A DNA stretch of 37,778 bases from Psychrobacter urativorans (GCF_904846695.1 NZ_CAJHBR010000024.1:1-37778); one strand, 5' to 3'. Positions 1-9,292 are shown, numbered from the stretch's first letter. Notes: generated by a model from the letters alone, not told the origin. A program made the numbers and translations.

Positions 1-1
1 A

Positions 2-109
2 ATTAAATTGTTCAAAATCGTGGCTCATAGATATCGTAACCGTCGTCAGCGCTATGATCTTAGAATGAAGCTATTCGCCGGTGTTGTTAATTTTGAGCTT
101 AACCTATGA
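2..109 (+). CDS. IS5-family transposase, C-terminal fragment (cut by window edge)
   Basis: An open frame enters from the left edge and ends at TGA 107-109. It reads as a basic tail containing HRYRNRRQRYDLRM followed by FAGVVNFELNL. This matches the usual C-terminus of IS5-family transposases of the IS427/IS1031 type, where an Arg-rich segment precedes a hydrophobic end. Only 35 residues are visible and the catalytic DDE residues lie outside the window. The gene is convergent with the truncated FadL gene beside it. The family call rests on the tail motif and on the adjacent terminal repeat. Confidence 0.7.
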   Translation: MKLFKIVAHRYRNRRQRYDLRMKLFAGVVNFELNL

Positions 110-125
110 CTTTTGCAAGAGGTCT
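109..125 (+). repeat. Right terminal inverted repeat of the IS5-like element
   Basis: The sequence ACTTTTGCAAGAGGTCT overlaps the transposase stop codon and is followed at once by TATAG. In IS5-family members of this group the ends read GAGACC(T)CTTGCAAAA or close to it, and insertion is at TA-type targets. The element boundary is therefore placed at about 125, next to a TA. The other end lies outside the window, so the repeat cannot be paired here. Confidence 0.6.
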
Positions 126-627
126 ATAGAACATCACCATTCAACTTTACATCAGCTTTGATTTTTTGTAAAACTGGTCCGCCATAAACTTTAAAGTTAT
201 TTTTAGCACCTAGATTGACACTCAATAGACCAGTAAAGTTATCAGTGCTGACATCAGCAGTAGTAGAATTAATACTGCCATCAGTGTTAGTTGACGTCAG
301 TATGTTGTCCCCTTCGAAACGAACCGCAGCACCAAAAGGCTGATCATAGAATACGCCAACACTAAATTTATCATTGATGTCAGTCTTAACGCCGTAACCA
401 TAGCCTTCATACTCTTCTGCAAAGTCACTAATATTCTTACCATCAACCCCTACACCCGTAACATCAGGGCTGATATGATAGGCACTTGCATAAGCTATAG
501 TGCCACTTGAAGAAAAGTCTTCACTAGGCTGGCCAGAGCGATCTAAGCCAGAAGCACTTGCCATAGAAGCTAGTGATGATGTGGCTAACGCGCAAGTTAG
601 CTGTGATAATGTGAAATATTTTGACAT
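124..627 (-). pseudogene. fadL: FadL/OmpP1-family outer-membrane fatty-acid transporter, truncated by IS insertion
   Basis: The family takes long-chain fatty acids across the outer membrane through a 14-strand barrel. The first about 26 residues are a signal peptide ending ASA before SGLDRSGQ, the short N-terminal plug typical of FadL/TodX proteins. The segment YGYGVKTDI with FSVGVFYDQPFGA is the usual early barrel-strand signature. A strong GGAGG site lies 7 nt before the ATG at 627. Only 167 residues remain against a family length of about 400-450. The frame ends at a TAG (124-126) made at the junction with the IS5-like end. It is the last gene of the beta-oxidation cluster and logically the importer for it. 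The missing barrel may lie beyond the IS, outside the window. As it stands the product cannot form a complete barrel. Confidence 0.8.
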
Positions 628-849
628 TGTACATCCTCCATGATGAATAACAGTAGCAACTCCTATAGCTGCTTACCAAGCTGACGTCATCCAATTGACT
701 TAATCAGCAAACAAAATTTATAACTTTACTTAGTCAGCGCTAACGATTGAGATAAACCGTATAAACACTGATTACTTATTACGCTTTGCAACCTCTAACT
801 ACTAACCTATTAATTTATATTAAGCATTCACGTTCAATAGCGCTTACTA

Positions 850-2547
850 CTACAATTGCTGCTGCTGCTGACTGGCTTTGGTGCGCAGTTCATGTCGTAG
901 GATTTTACCAACTGTTGACTTAGGTAACTCATCTATAAACTCAATATAACTAGGACGCTTATAGCCCGTCAAGTCCTCTTTACAGAAATCTTTAATCTCC
1001 TGCTCGGTAAGACTTTGATCAGATTTAACGACATAAGCTTTAACTGATTGTCCTTGTAGTTCATTATCCACTCCTACTACTGAACACTCAGCAACTTTTG
1101 GGTGCATCTCAATAACGTTTTCGACCTCATTGGGAAATACATTAAAGCCACTGACGATAAGCATGTCTTTTTTGCGATCATATATCTGGATATAACCCTT
1201 GTCGTTCATTGAAGCCACATCACCAGTCTTTAAATAACCATCTTCAGTAAAGAAGCTACTGTTATCCATTTTATGATAACTAGTGACAATATTATCCCCT
1301 TTGATGCACATCTCACCCACTTCATCCAGTCCTAGTGTATTACCATCATCATCACGAATAGTGATATCGATGCCCGGAAGTGGTAAACCAATATTGCCGT
1401 TATATTCAGTATTGATGAGCGGATTGGCAGTACCTACTCCCAAACCCTCTGACATACCCCAGCCTTCAATAATCGGTAAACCAGTAGTTTCTTGCCAGTT
1501 CTTGGCGGTAGCTGGCGTTGCTGCCATGCCTCCGGCTAGTGATAGCTGTAACTGTGAAAAATCAAGGCTCTTGAATTTAGGGTTGGCCAATAGCGCTTGA
1601 TATAAAGTATTCACTGCAGGAAAAATATGAAAAGGACGCTTGCCTAATATTTTTACAAAGGCATCAATGTCACGAGGGTTAGTGACTAGTGTCAGGTGTT
1701 GACCTACACGTATTCCAAGCAACATCAAGATAAAAGCGTAAATGTGATACAGCGGTAATGCAATAATAGTATTAGTTTGCCCAGTTTGAGGAGCTTTCTT
1801 ATAAATAGGTTGAAACCATTCCTCAAATTGAGCCGTGGCGACTACCACATTATAATGAGTCACTAACATGCCTTTAGCCACACCAGTAGTTCCACCAGTG
1901 TATTGCAGAATAGCTAGATCATCAGGACTAATCACTGGTCGAGAATAAAGTAAAGGTTTGCCAAGCTTCACTACAGACTTAAAGTCGATTACTTTATAGT
2001 TGCTATTGGAGACAAGGTTATGGCTAGGAACTGCCTTTTTTAGATGCTTAGCAGCCAAATTGACTACCATACCTTTTGCCGTACCTAGCATATCGCCAAT
2101 GCTACTAATAACCACGTTATCGATATCAGTATCGTCAATAATTTTCTCTAAGGTATAGCAAAATGGCTCTAGTATAAAAATAGCTCTAGCATCGGAATTA
2201 ATCAGTTGATGCTTTAGCTCTCGCCCCGTATATAAAGGGTTGATAGTAGTAAGCACCATACCAGCACGAATTATGCCAGCTACTATAGGATAATATTGAT
2301 TGACATTGGGCATCATAATGCCAATCGTTGAACCTTGTGCTAGCCCCAAGCTCTGAATCCAAGCGGCAATACTCTGTGATACTTGATCAACTTCCTCATA
2401 GGAGTAAGTTACTCCCATGTTAGTACTAAACTCATTTTGAGCATATTTAGCAAAAGTATAATCAAAGAAGTTGAGTAATGTCTTGTGCTCACAAGCCACT
2501 TTCGCTCGTACACCCTCAGGGTAACTCTCTGTCCAAAATTTATCCAA
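850..2547 (-). CDS. fadD: Long-chain fatty acid-CoA ligase (FadD-type), paralogue 1
   Basis: It activates fatty acids to acyl-CoA through an acyl-adenylate, in the cytosol or at the inner membrane. The 565 residues match E. coli FadD (561). The ATP/AMP-binding loop YTGGTTGVAKG is at 216-226, the GWGMSEG motif is near 362-368, TGDVASMNDKGYIQIYDRKK follows around 441-460, and the C-terminal catalytic lysine is K548 in STVGKIL. The start is TTG (2545-2547, minus strand), with GAGGAG about 8 nt upstream and no better ATG, so translation may be moderate. The tail is five Gln and a Leu. It lies 91 bp downstream of a second, closely related ligase, indicating a tandem duplication whose copies probably differ in chain-length preference (inference). 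Confidence 0.9.
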   Translation of the reverse strand: MDKFWTESYPEGVRAKVACEHKTLLNFFDYTFAKYAQNEFSTNMGVTYSYEEVDQVSQSIAAWIQSLGLAQGSTIGIMMPNVNQYYPIVAGIIRAGMVLTTINPLYTGRELKHQLINSDARAIFILEPFCYTLEKIIDDTDIDNVVISSIGDMLGTAKGMVVNLAAKHLKKAVPSHNLVSNSNYKVIDFKSVVKLGKPLLYSRPVISPDDLAILQYTGGTTGVAKGMLVTHYNVVVATAQFEEWFQPIYKKAPQTGQTNTIIALPLYHIYAFILMLLGIRVGQHLTLVTNPRDIDAFVKILGKRPFHIFPAVNTLYQALLANPKFKSLDFSQLQLSLAGGMAATPATAKNWQETTGLPIIEGWGMSEGLGVGTANPLINTEYNGNIGLPLPGIDITIRDDDGNTLGLDEVGEMCIKGDNIVTSYHKMDNSSFFTEDGYLKTGDVASMNDKGYIQIYDRKKDMLIVSGFNVFPNEVENVIEMHPKVAECSVVGVDNELQGQSVKAYVVKSDQSLTEQEIKDFCKEDLTGYKRPSYIEFIDELPKSTVGKILRHELRTKASQQQQQL

Positions 2548-2588
2548 AACCCTATCTCCTCAATCAACCACAATTCTAATTAGTAGTA

Positions 2589-2633
2589 ACACCGCTATTA
2601 TCTGTGCATAAATAAGCCTTCAAATAGCGGTGT
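2589..2633 (-). promoter_or_regulatory. Intercistronic hairpin between the two fadD paralogues
   Basis: Perfect 11-bp arms ACACCGCTATT (2589-2599) and AATAGCGGTGT (2623-2633) enclose a 23-nt loop. The hairpin starts 5 nt past the stop codon of the upstream ligase. On the minus strand it is followed by TACTACTAATT, not a run of T, so it is not a standard terminator. An mRNA-stabilising or partially attenuating hairpin is more likely. Confidence 0.5.
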
Positions 2634-2638
2634 GTGCT

Positions 2639-4333
2639 CTAAACTGTATCAGGAACTTTTTTGCGCAGCTCATTACGTAGAATTTTACCTACTGACGACT
2701 TAGGTAGCTCATCACAGAACTCTATATGGCGCGGACGCTTGTAGCCAGTTAGGTTTTCTTTGCAATGTTCTATAAGCTCATCTTCAGTTAAGCTATCATC
2801 AGATTTGACCACAAACACTTTAATGGCCTGACCACGCTTAGAACAATCGAGGCCAACTACCCCGCATTCAGATACTTTAGGATGCATGCCAACCACCCCT
2901 TCTACTTCATTAGGGAACACGTTGAAACCACTAACGATAAGCATGTCTTTTTTGCGGTCATATAAGGTGACATAGCCATCTTCAGTAATCGCTCCAATAT
3001 CACCAGTCTTCAGGTAGCCATCATGGGTAAAGTAAGATGAGCTGTCCATGTTGTTATAGCCTTTAGTGACGTTATCACCTTTTAGACATATCTCACCGAT
3101 TTCACCAATTGGCAATTCATTCTCATCATCATCACGGATAGTCATATCAACACCAGGAAGCGGCATACCAATCTTACCGGTAAAATCAGCTTTGGCGACG
3201 ATCGGATTTAGAGTACCAACGGCGACTGTTTCAGTCATCCCCCAGCCTTGCACTAATGCAGTGCCAGTCATGTCAATCCACTTTTGTGAGGTCGCTGGTG
3301 TGGCAGCCATACCGCCCGATAAAGAGATAATCAAGTTAGAAAAGTCTAGTTTTTCGATATCAGGATGCTGAATCAATGCTTGGAATAAAGTATTGACAGC
3401 AGGTAGGATATGGAAAGGTCTAGATGCTAAGGTTTTGACAAAGCCGTCTATATCACGAGGATTAGTAATCAAGGTGAAATGGTGGCCAGCACGAATCCCT
3501 AACATCACTACCATAAATGCGAAGAAATGATATAAAGGTAAGGCAATTATGGTATTAACTACAGTAGTGTCTGGTATTTTATTATAAGTAGGTGATAGCC
3601 AAGCATCGAACTGCATAGTACCTGATGCAACGTTACGGTGACTCAATAGCACCCCTTTAGCTACCCCAGTAGTACCACCCGTATATTGTACAAATGCTAG
3701 GTCATCTATGTTTTGTACCGGCTTAGAGTATGGTAGAGATTTACCATCAGACATCACTGTCTTAAAATCAGTAACTGCATATTTATTATTAGACTTAAGA
3801 GTGTGGGTCGGCACTGCTTTTTTGACGTGTTTAGCCATTAAATTGACTAGTGTGCCTTTAGCTGAGCCAAGCATATCGCCGATTTTGCTTACCACAACCG
3901 TTTTAAGATGGCTATCATCGACTATTTTTTCTAAGGTACTGCAGAATGGTTCTAGAATGAACAGAATAGAGGCTTCAGTATCTTCAAGCTGATGCTTAAG
4001 CTCACGAGCGCTATACATAGGGTTGATTGAGGTGACAACATAACCGGCACGTAAAATAGCGATAGCGATCGGTATATATTGATTGACGTTAGGCATCATC
4101 ACTGCCACTTTGTCGTCTTTTTTTAGCCCTTGGCTTTGTAACCAAGCACTAATATTACGAGCAATAGCATCGATTTGGGCGTAGGTATAAGTAACGTCCA
4201 TATTAGTGCTAAACTCTCGGTCTGCATAAAGTGCAAACATCTCATCAAATAAATGAGTTAGCGAAGAATATTGGTTACTATCGACATCCTTTAACACCCC
4301 TTCTGGATACTTATCAGTCCAAAACTTTTCCAT
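2639..4333 (-). CDS. fadD: Long-chain fatty acid-CoA ligase (FadD-type), paralogue 2
   Basis: This is an ANL-superfamily acyl-CoA synthetase of 564 residues, colinear with its downstream paralogue. The ATP-binding loop YTGGTTGVAKG is at 217-227, GWGMTET is near 363-369, DGYLKTGDIGAI is near 438-449, and the catalytic lysine is K550 in SSVGKIL. Upstream of the ATG (4331-4333) the minus strand reads AAGGAGAGCTAGAA, a good ribosome site. The first 45 residues and the 300-400 region, which lines the acyl pocket, differ most from paralogue 1. About 270 bp separate it from the racemase-like gene upstream, so it may have its own promoter, but none is clear. It is the first ligase after the core beta-oxidation genes and very likely feeds them. 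Confidence 0.9.
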   Translation of the reverse strand: MEKFWTDKYPEGVLKDVDSNQYSSLTHLFDEMFALYADREFSTNMDVTYTYAQIDAIARNISAWLQSQGLKKDDKVAVMMPNVNQYIPIAIAILRAGYVVTSINPMYSARELKHQLEDTEASILFILEPFCSTLEKIVDDSHLKTVVVSKIGDMLGSAKGTLVNLMAKHVKKAVPTHTLKSNNKYAVTDFKTVMSDGKSLPYSKPVQNIDDLAFVQYTGGTTGVAKGVLLSHRNVASGTMQFDAWLSPTYNKIPDTTVVNTIIALPLYHFFAFMVVMLGIRAGHHFTLITNPRDIDGFVKTLASRPFHILPAVNTLFQALIQHPDIEKLDFSNLIISLSGGMAATPATSQKWIDMTGTALVQGWGMTETVAVGTLNPIVAKADFTGKIGMPLPGVDMTIRDDDENELPIGEIGEICLKGDNVTKGYNNMDSSSYFTHDGYLKTGDIGAITEDGYVTLYDRKKDMLIVSGFNVFPNEVEGVVGMHPKVSECGVVGLDCSKRGQAIKVFVVKSDDSLTEDELIEHCKENLTGYKRPRHIEFCDELPKSSVGKILRNELRKKVPDTV

Positions 4334-4573
4334 TTCTAGCTCTCCTTAGCGTTACGATGAATTTAGGTGCTTTAGTTAAAAGAGGTGGATTCAGTCATTC
4401 AATCCGTTGAAATACGCACCTCTAGTCAAACCTTAAAACTCAAACCACCTATAAAATTTTCTTAGTAAAACCTGTACTAAAAATATTGTTCTTAGTCCAA
4501 ATAAGCACTTACTAAGCTATTACTGTAAAGACGATTAATAACTAGTCGGTTTCTATTATTACCTTATTAGTTA

Positions 4574-4599
4574 TTAACCTATCTGTTCTTAACCTATCT
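4574..4599. repeat. Short direct repeat beside the racemase stop codon
   Basis: TTAACCTATCT occurs at 4574-4584 and again at 4589-4599, a 15-bp period. It lies just past the stop of the racemase-like gene at 4604. It looks like minor slippage, and no function can be assigned. Confidence 0.4.
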
Positions 4600-4603
4600 A
4601 TTA

Positions 4604-5707
4604 TCAGCCTATTAGTTGCCAACCCGATGTTGCTTGATGCTCATCTTGATGGGCAAACAATGGGTGTGCTTTGGCTTCTTGCAAGCTCAATACTGGCGTC
4701 ACACAAACATCGGCCGATTCAAAAGCTTGCTGCCAATAAGCAAGGGGCTGGCTGGCAAAAGTTGCAGTAACTGTTTTTGCCGCCTCTTTGCTGTCTGGCA
4801 TATTAGGCATGACCCCTAATTGCCAATGCTTCGCTTTTAGCTCCGGCAACTGCAATACCTCACACAAGCCTTGCCAAAACTTAAGCTCTAACGAGCCTAC
4901 CGCCATATAGCGATCATCGGCAGTTTTGTACAGACGATAGCAAGGCAACAGCCCCCCTAAAAAGTCATACTGCGGCGGCGGATTCTGCCCTGAGAAGCTC
5001 TTCACTAGCGCGCCTGTTGCCTTCGGCATGATCATATGGTTATACAAACTATGAGTCATACTCACGGCCACATGGCGCCCTTGGCCGGTGCGCTGGGCAC
5101 TAAATACTGCAGCTAGTAAGGCGATCACTGCAGTATCACTACCACCCGCTAAATCAGCGAACTGTACATTAGGCATAGCTTGCTCGCCTTTAGCCGTTCT
5201 TAACTGATCAAGTACCCCGCTCATCGCCATAAAGTTGATATCGTGGCCAGCTTTATCAGCCCACTGATGCTTAACTTGTTGTTCAGCATCATGACCAGCG
5301 CCTAATCCATAACCAGTGATCGATACTATGACTAGCTTAGGATTGATAGCATGCAAGGTTTTGGCATCTAAACCCATCCCAGTTAATACCCCTGGACGGA
5401 AACTGTCTAGCATCACATCAGCATCTTTAATATGCGCTTTGATTGCCTCGATACCTTTAGGGTCACGGAAGTCATACTTCTCGATAGTCTTACCGTGGTT
5501 TAAAGCTTCAAACAAGCCTCCTAAAGCGCGAGCAGGATCGCCACTTTCTGGCTCAATCTTGACAATCTCTGCGCCTAAGTCAGCCAGTAGACGGGTGGCA
5601 AAAGGTCCAGGTAGGTTACGAGTCAAATCAACGACTCGTAATCCTTGTAGACAATCCGCCATTTGACTAATAGCTGATGGTGTCGTTGATAACCCTGTAT
5701 TAGGCAT
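4604..5707 (-). CDS. CaiB/BaiF-family protein, probable alpha-methylacyl-CoA racemase
   Basis: Class III CoA-transferase fold, 367 residues, as in AMACR-type enzymes (about 360). The N-terminal block LRVVDLTRNLPGPFATRLLADLGAEIVKIE (given as positions 23-52) is typical of the superfamily. GHDIN at 154-158 with H155, and ADLAGG with D185, match the His/Asp acid-base pair of mycobacterial MCR (H126/D156) in spacing of 30 residues. This favours racemase over formyl- or carnitine-CoA transferase. AMACR inverts the 2-methyl centre so that branched acyl-CoAs can enter beta-oxidation. The ATG at 5705-5707 overlaps the stop of the upstream hydratase-dehydrogenase by 8 nt, so the two are translationally coupled. 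An alternative is a generic CoA-transferase. Confidence 0.8.
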   Translation of the reverse strand: MPNTGLSTTPSAISQMADCLQGLRVVDLTRNLPGPFATRLLADLGAEIVKIEPESGDPARALGGLFEALNHGKTIEKYDFRDPKGIEAIKAHIKDADVMLDSFRPGVLTGMGLDAKTLHAINPKLVIVSITGYGLGAGHDAEQQVKHQWADKAGHDINFMAMSGVLDQLRTAKGEQAMPNVQFADLAGGSDTAVIALLAAVFSAQRTGQGRHVAVSMTHSLYNHMIMPKATGALVKSFSGQNPPPQYDFLGGLLPCYRLYKTADDRYMAVGSLELKFWQGLCEVLQLPELKAKHWQLGVMPNMPDSKEAAKTVTATFASQPLAYWQQAFESADVCVTPVLSLQEAKAHPLFAHQDEHQATSGWQLIG

Positions 5708-7874
5708 CTACAAACTCCTCACCTTTTGCAGCCATATCTACCAAAATCTGAGCCGGCTCGAAGCGTTCGCCATACTGTTTAGCAAGCTCGCGACTACGCG
5801 CTACAAATTTATCTGCGCCCATAGCATTGACGAACTGTAGGGTGCCACCATGTTGTGGTGCAAAGCCCCAGCCAAAGATGGAACCAACGTTGGTATCGGC
5901 AACAGAGCGTACTACGCCTTCTTCAAAACATTTGGCTGATTCGTTAACTTGAATAAACATCAAGCGATCTACTAAGTCTTGCTGTGATGGTTGCTCAGCA
6001 CTAGTTGGGAACAAGTTAGTTAGCTCAGGCCACAAGTGTCTTTCACCATTCTCTGGATACTCATAGAAGCCTTTACCAAAGCGCTTGCCTTCACGACCAT
6101 GCTCTTCACCAACCACTTTTATGACATTATAAGAAGGATGAATGGTAACTTCTTTGCCTTCAGCTTCCATATCACGATTGTTTTGCTCAGTGATATGACG
6201 GACTAGACTCAAAGTCACTTCGTCTTGTAGTGCTAATGGCGGCATAGGCATTCCTGACTTCATACCGGCAACTTCGATACTGCGCGGATGAATGCCTTCA
6301 GCTAACATAGCGATACCCTCTGACACGTAAGTTGCAAACACCCGTGAGGTATAGAAGCCACGGCTGTCGTTAACAACGATAGGAGTTTTGCCAATTTGCA
6401 ACACATAATCAAAAGCTTTGGCTAAAGTTTCATCATCAGTCTCTTCACCCATGATAATTTCAACCAATGGCATCTTGTCTACAGGCGAGAAGAAATGTAG
6501 GCCAATAAACTGCTTTGGACGGGCGCTAACTTTAGCAAGACCAGTAATAGGCAAAGTAGAAGTATTAGAAGCATAGACGGCGCTAGTAGGGATTACTGCT
6601 TCACTTTGACGAGTACAGTTGGCCTTAATATCACGATCTTCAAACACTGCTTCAATAACCAGATCACAGCCTTCTAAATCATCATAAGAAGTCGTAGTCT
6701 TAATCTTATCTAACAATGCCTGCTTTTTGTCTGGCGTTGAGCGCCCACGACTTATCGCTTTATCAAGCAAATTAGTAGAGTATGCTTTACCTTTATCTGC
6801 TGACTCGATATCTCTATCTAATAACACCACATCGATGCCAACTTTGGCTGACACATAAGCAATACCAGCACCCATCATGCCGGCACCAAGCACTGCAACT
6901 TTTTTAACTTTAGTTCTCTCAAAGCCATCAGGGCGTGACTGACCTTTTTTGATGCTATTAAGTTGGGTCCAAAGAGTGTTAATCATATTATTAGCTTCAG
7001 GCGATAGTACACACGCCGCAAAGTAACGAGATTCAATCTCTAAACCAGTATCGATATCGACCATACAGCCTTCATAAACACAAGACATAATGTGCTTGAG
7101 AGCAGGATAGTTACCTTGCGATTTCTGATTAGCCATAGCTGGGGCAATAGAGAATACTTGCACAACTTTAGGATGCTTACTATCGCCACCAGGGATTTTA
7201 AAACCTTTTACATCCCATGGCTGCTGAGCTTTAGTATTGGCTTTGATCCACTCTTTGGCTTGCTGTTGCATGTCGGCTTGATCAGTAGCAGTGGCATCGA
7301 TAAGACCGATGTCTTTTGCCGCATTAGGACGCAGCTCTGAACCTTGAGTCATTAGCTCAAGCGCTTTTTGAATGCCGACCAATCTTGGTAGACGTTGAGT
7401 ACCACCGCCACCTGGTAGCAGACCTAATTTAACTTCTGGTAGACCAAGCTTAGTTTTAGGTGAGTCAATAGCAATACGATAATGACAAGCCAAGGCAATC
7501 TCAAGACCACCGCCTAGTGCAGTTCCTGTCATAGCAGCAACTACTGGCTTGCCAGACAACTCAAGCTTACGCAGGCTACCTTTGAGGTCTTCAACCAGTT
7601 CAAATGCTTGCTCGGCAGTTTTGATATTGCCTAACGAATCGATATCAGCGCCGACAATGAAAGTGTCTTTAGCTGAAGTAAGGATAAGCCCTTTAGCAGA
7701 CTCGTCATTAATGAAACTGTCGGCCAAAGTAGCAAAAGACTCAGTAAATCCATCACCTATTACGTTCATTTTGCGATCGCTTTGATCGACCATTACGGTA
7801 ACGATTCCGTCATTATCACGCTCAGCGGTAAAGTTTACCAAGGCATTAATATCATTTACGCTATCTGTAGTCAT
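5700..7874 (-). CDS. fadJ: Multifunctional enoyl-CoA hydratase / 3-hydroxyacyl-CoA dehydrogenase (FadJ/FadB type)
   Basis: It catalyses the second and third steps of beta-oxidation. The N-terminal crotonase half has the oxyanion/active-site segment GGGLEIALAC with E125, and LPEVKLGLLPGGGGTQRLP with E147, the two catalytic glutamates. The C-terminal half begins with the NAD-binding loop GAGMMGAG (330-337). It carries E408 in VIEAVFED and H460 in GLHFFSPVDKMPLVEI, the His/Glu dehydrogenase pair. Its 724 residues match FadB (729) and FadJ (714). Minus-strand AAGGGACATAGG precedes the ATG. Its stop overlaps the start of the racemase-like gene. The thiolase gene lies about 210 bp upstream, the usual partner in the complex. 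FadB and FadJ cannot be told apart from sequence inspection. Confidence 0.92.
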   Translation of the reverse strand: MTTDSVNDINALVNFTAERDNDGIVTVMVDQSDRKMNVIGDGFTESFATLADSFINDESAKGLILTSAKDTFIVGADIDSLGNIKTAEQAFELVEDLKGSLRKLELSGKPVVAAMTGTALGGGLEIALACHYRIAIDSPKTKLGLPEVKLGLLPGGGGTQRLPRLVGIQKALELMTQGSELRPNAAKDIGLIDATATDQADMQQQAKEWIKANTKAQQPWDVKGFKIPGGDSKHPKVVQVFSIAPAMANQKSQGNYPALKHIMSCVYEGCMVDIDTGLEIESRYFAACVLSPEANNMINTLWTQLNSIKKGQSRPDGFERTKVKKVAVLGAGMMGAGIAYVSAKVGIDVVLLDRDIESADKGKAYSTNLLDKAISRGRSTPDKKQALLDKIKTTTSYDDLEGCDLVIEAVFEDRDIKANCTRQSEAVIPTSAVYASNTSTLPITGLAKVSARPKQFIGLHFFSPVDKMPLVEIIMGEETDDETLAKAFDYVLQIGKTPIVVNDSRGFYTSRVFATYVSEGIAMLAEGIHPRSIEVAGMKSGMPMPPLALQDEVTLSLVRHITEQNNRDMEAEGKEVTIHPSYNVIKVVGEEHGREGKRFGKGFYEYPENGERHLWPELTNLFPTSAEQPSQQDLVDRLMFIQVNESAKCFEEGVVRSVADTNVGSIFGWGFAPQHGGTLQFVNAMGADKFVARSRELAKQYGERFEPAQILVDMAAKGEEFVDA

Positions 7875-8083
7875 CCTATGTCCCTTTTTATAGTTCTTAG
7901 ATTATTAAATCAAATGGTTATGAAGCCGAAACTGACTCGATACTGGTTTAGCGTACTGGCTTATCAATACTAAGATAAATAGTCGATTCACAACGATGCA
8001 AATATCGAAGATCTAAGCTTAAACTATTGGCAATTTATTAAGCCAGCTACGCTTAACGAAATAGTCGCTATATAACCGAGCAA

Positions 8084-9292
8084 CTAAACTCGTTCGATGA
8101 TAGTGGCGATACCCATACCTGCACCAACGCATAGAGTTACCATCGCCGTCTTAAGATCACGGCGTTCTAACTCATCAAGTACAGTAGTCATCAATATCGC
8201 ACCAGTCGCTCCAAGAGGATGACCCATAGCGATAGCACCGCCATTAACGTTGACGATATCTAACGACACCCCAAAGTCTCTAGCTGTTTTCATCGGTACG
8301 GCAGCAAAGGCTTCGTTAATTTCCCAAAGATCGATATCTGAAGCTTTCATACCTGCTTTATCTAAGGCTTTTTGACATGCAGGAGTTGGACCAGTCAACA
8401 TAATCATCGGCTCAGAGCCAATGACAGCAGCCATAGTAATTTTCGCTCGTGGCTTTAAGCCTGCTTTTTTACCAGCAGCAGCACTGCCTATTAAGCACAG
8501 CGATGCGCCATCAACAATACCTGAAGAGTTACCAGCATGATGGACGTGATTAACTTTTTCGATAGTGGTGTATTTGCCTAATATAGTATTGTCAAAGCCC
8601 ATTTTTCCAGGCATAACGAATGAGGGATTCAACCCAGCAAGGGTTTCAACATTCGTATTAGGACGGATAGTCTCATCCTTATCTAATAGCAACATGCCAT
8701 TGAGATCCTTGACCGGAACTACTGACTTATCGTAGTAACCTTGCTCCCAAGCGTTAGCAGCGCGGCGATGTGACTCAGTAGCGAACTCATCGACGTCTGT
8801 ACGACTAAAGCCTTCTAGGGTTGCTGAAGTATCAGCGCCTACTCCTTGTGGTACAAATCCGGTCACATCATTAACTCGCGGATCCATATACCAAGCACCG
8901 CCATCAGAACCCATAGGTATACGGCTCATAGACTCAACGCCACCTGCTACTACCATGTCTTCCATGCCTGACATGACCTTAGCGGCTGCTAAGTTAATAG
9001 ACTCTAGACCTGAGGCGCAATATCTTGAAAGAGTGACACCGGCTACGGTTTGAGCCCAGCCTGCATCAAGAACCGCAACCCTAGCGATGTCTGAGCCTTG
9101 TTCGCCAACTGGAGTAACACAACCTAGGACTACATCATCTACTAGACTAGTATCAAGGTTGTGACGTTGTTGCATCTCTTTTAATAAGGTACGCACCAGC
9201 CAAATGGGTGTCGCTTGATAAAGAGAGCCATCTTTTTTCCCTTTGCCACGTGGGGTACGGATGGAGTCATAGATATAAGCTGTCTCAGTCAT
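8084..9292 (-). CDS. fadA: Acetyl-CoA C-acyltransferase (thiolase, FadA/FadI role)
   Basis: Thiolase cleaving 3-ketoacyl-CoA with CoA to release acetyl-CoA, the last beta-oxidation step. The length of 402 is normal. The nucleophilic cysteine is C92 in SRYCASGLESIN. H358 lies in GGAIAMGHPLGATGA, and the second cysteine C388 in TLCVGAGMG, the complete thiolase triad. NEAFAAVPM precedes it. The start ATG has AAGGGA five bases upstream. It sits between the acyl-CoA dehydrogenase and the hydratase-dehydrogenase, so a catabolic role is more likely than a biosynthetic one. Spacing of 180 and 209 bp on each side leaves room for internal promoters. Confidence 0.92.
   Translation of the reverse strand: MTETAYIYDSIRTPRGKGKKDGSLYQATPIWLVRTLLKEMQQRHNLDTSLVDDVVLGCVTPVGEQGSDIARVAVLDAGWAQTVAGVTLSRYCASGLESINLAAAKVMSGMEDMVVAGGVESMSRIPMGSDGGAWYMDPRVNDVTGFVPQGVGADTSATLEGFSRTDVDEFATESHRRAANAWEQGYYDKSVVPVKDLNGMLLLDKDETIRPNTNVETLAGLNPSFVMPGKMGFDNTILGKYTTIEKVNHVHHAGNSSGIVDGASLCLIGSAAAGKKAGLKPRAKITMAAVIGSEPMIMLTGPTPACQKALDKAGMKASDIDLWEINEAFAAVPMKTARDFGVSLDIVNVNGGAIAMGHPLGATGAILMTTVLDELERRDLKTAMVTLCVGAGMGIATIIERV

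Noticed and set aside
1283..1600. Plus-strand frame of 105 codons inside the first ligase gene
   Set aside because: It lies entirely opposite the clear FadD-type gene, has no ribosome site and its composition follows the antisense of conserved motifs.
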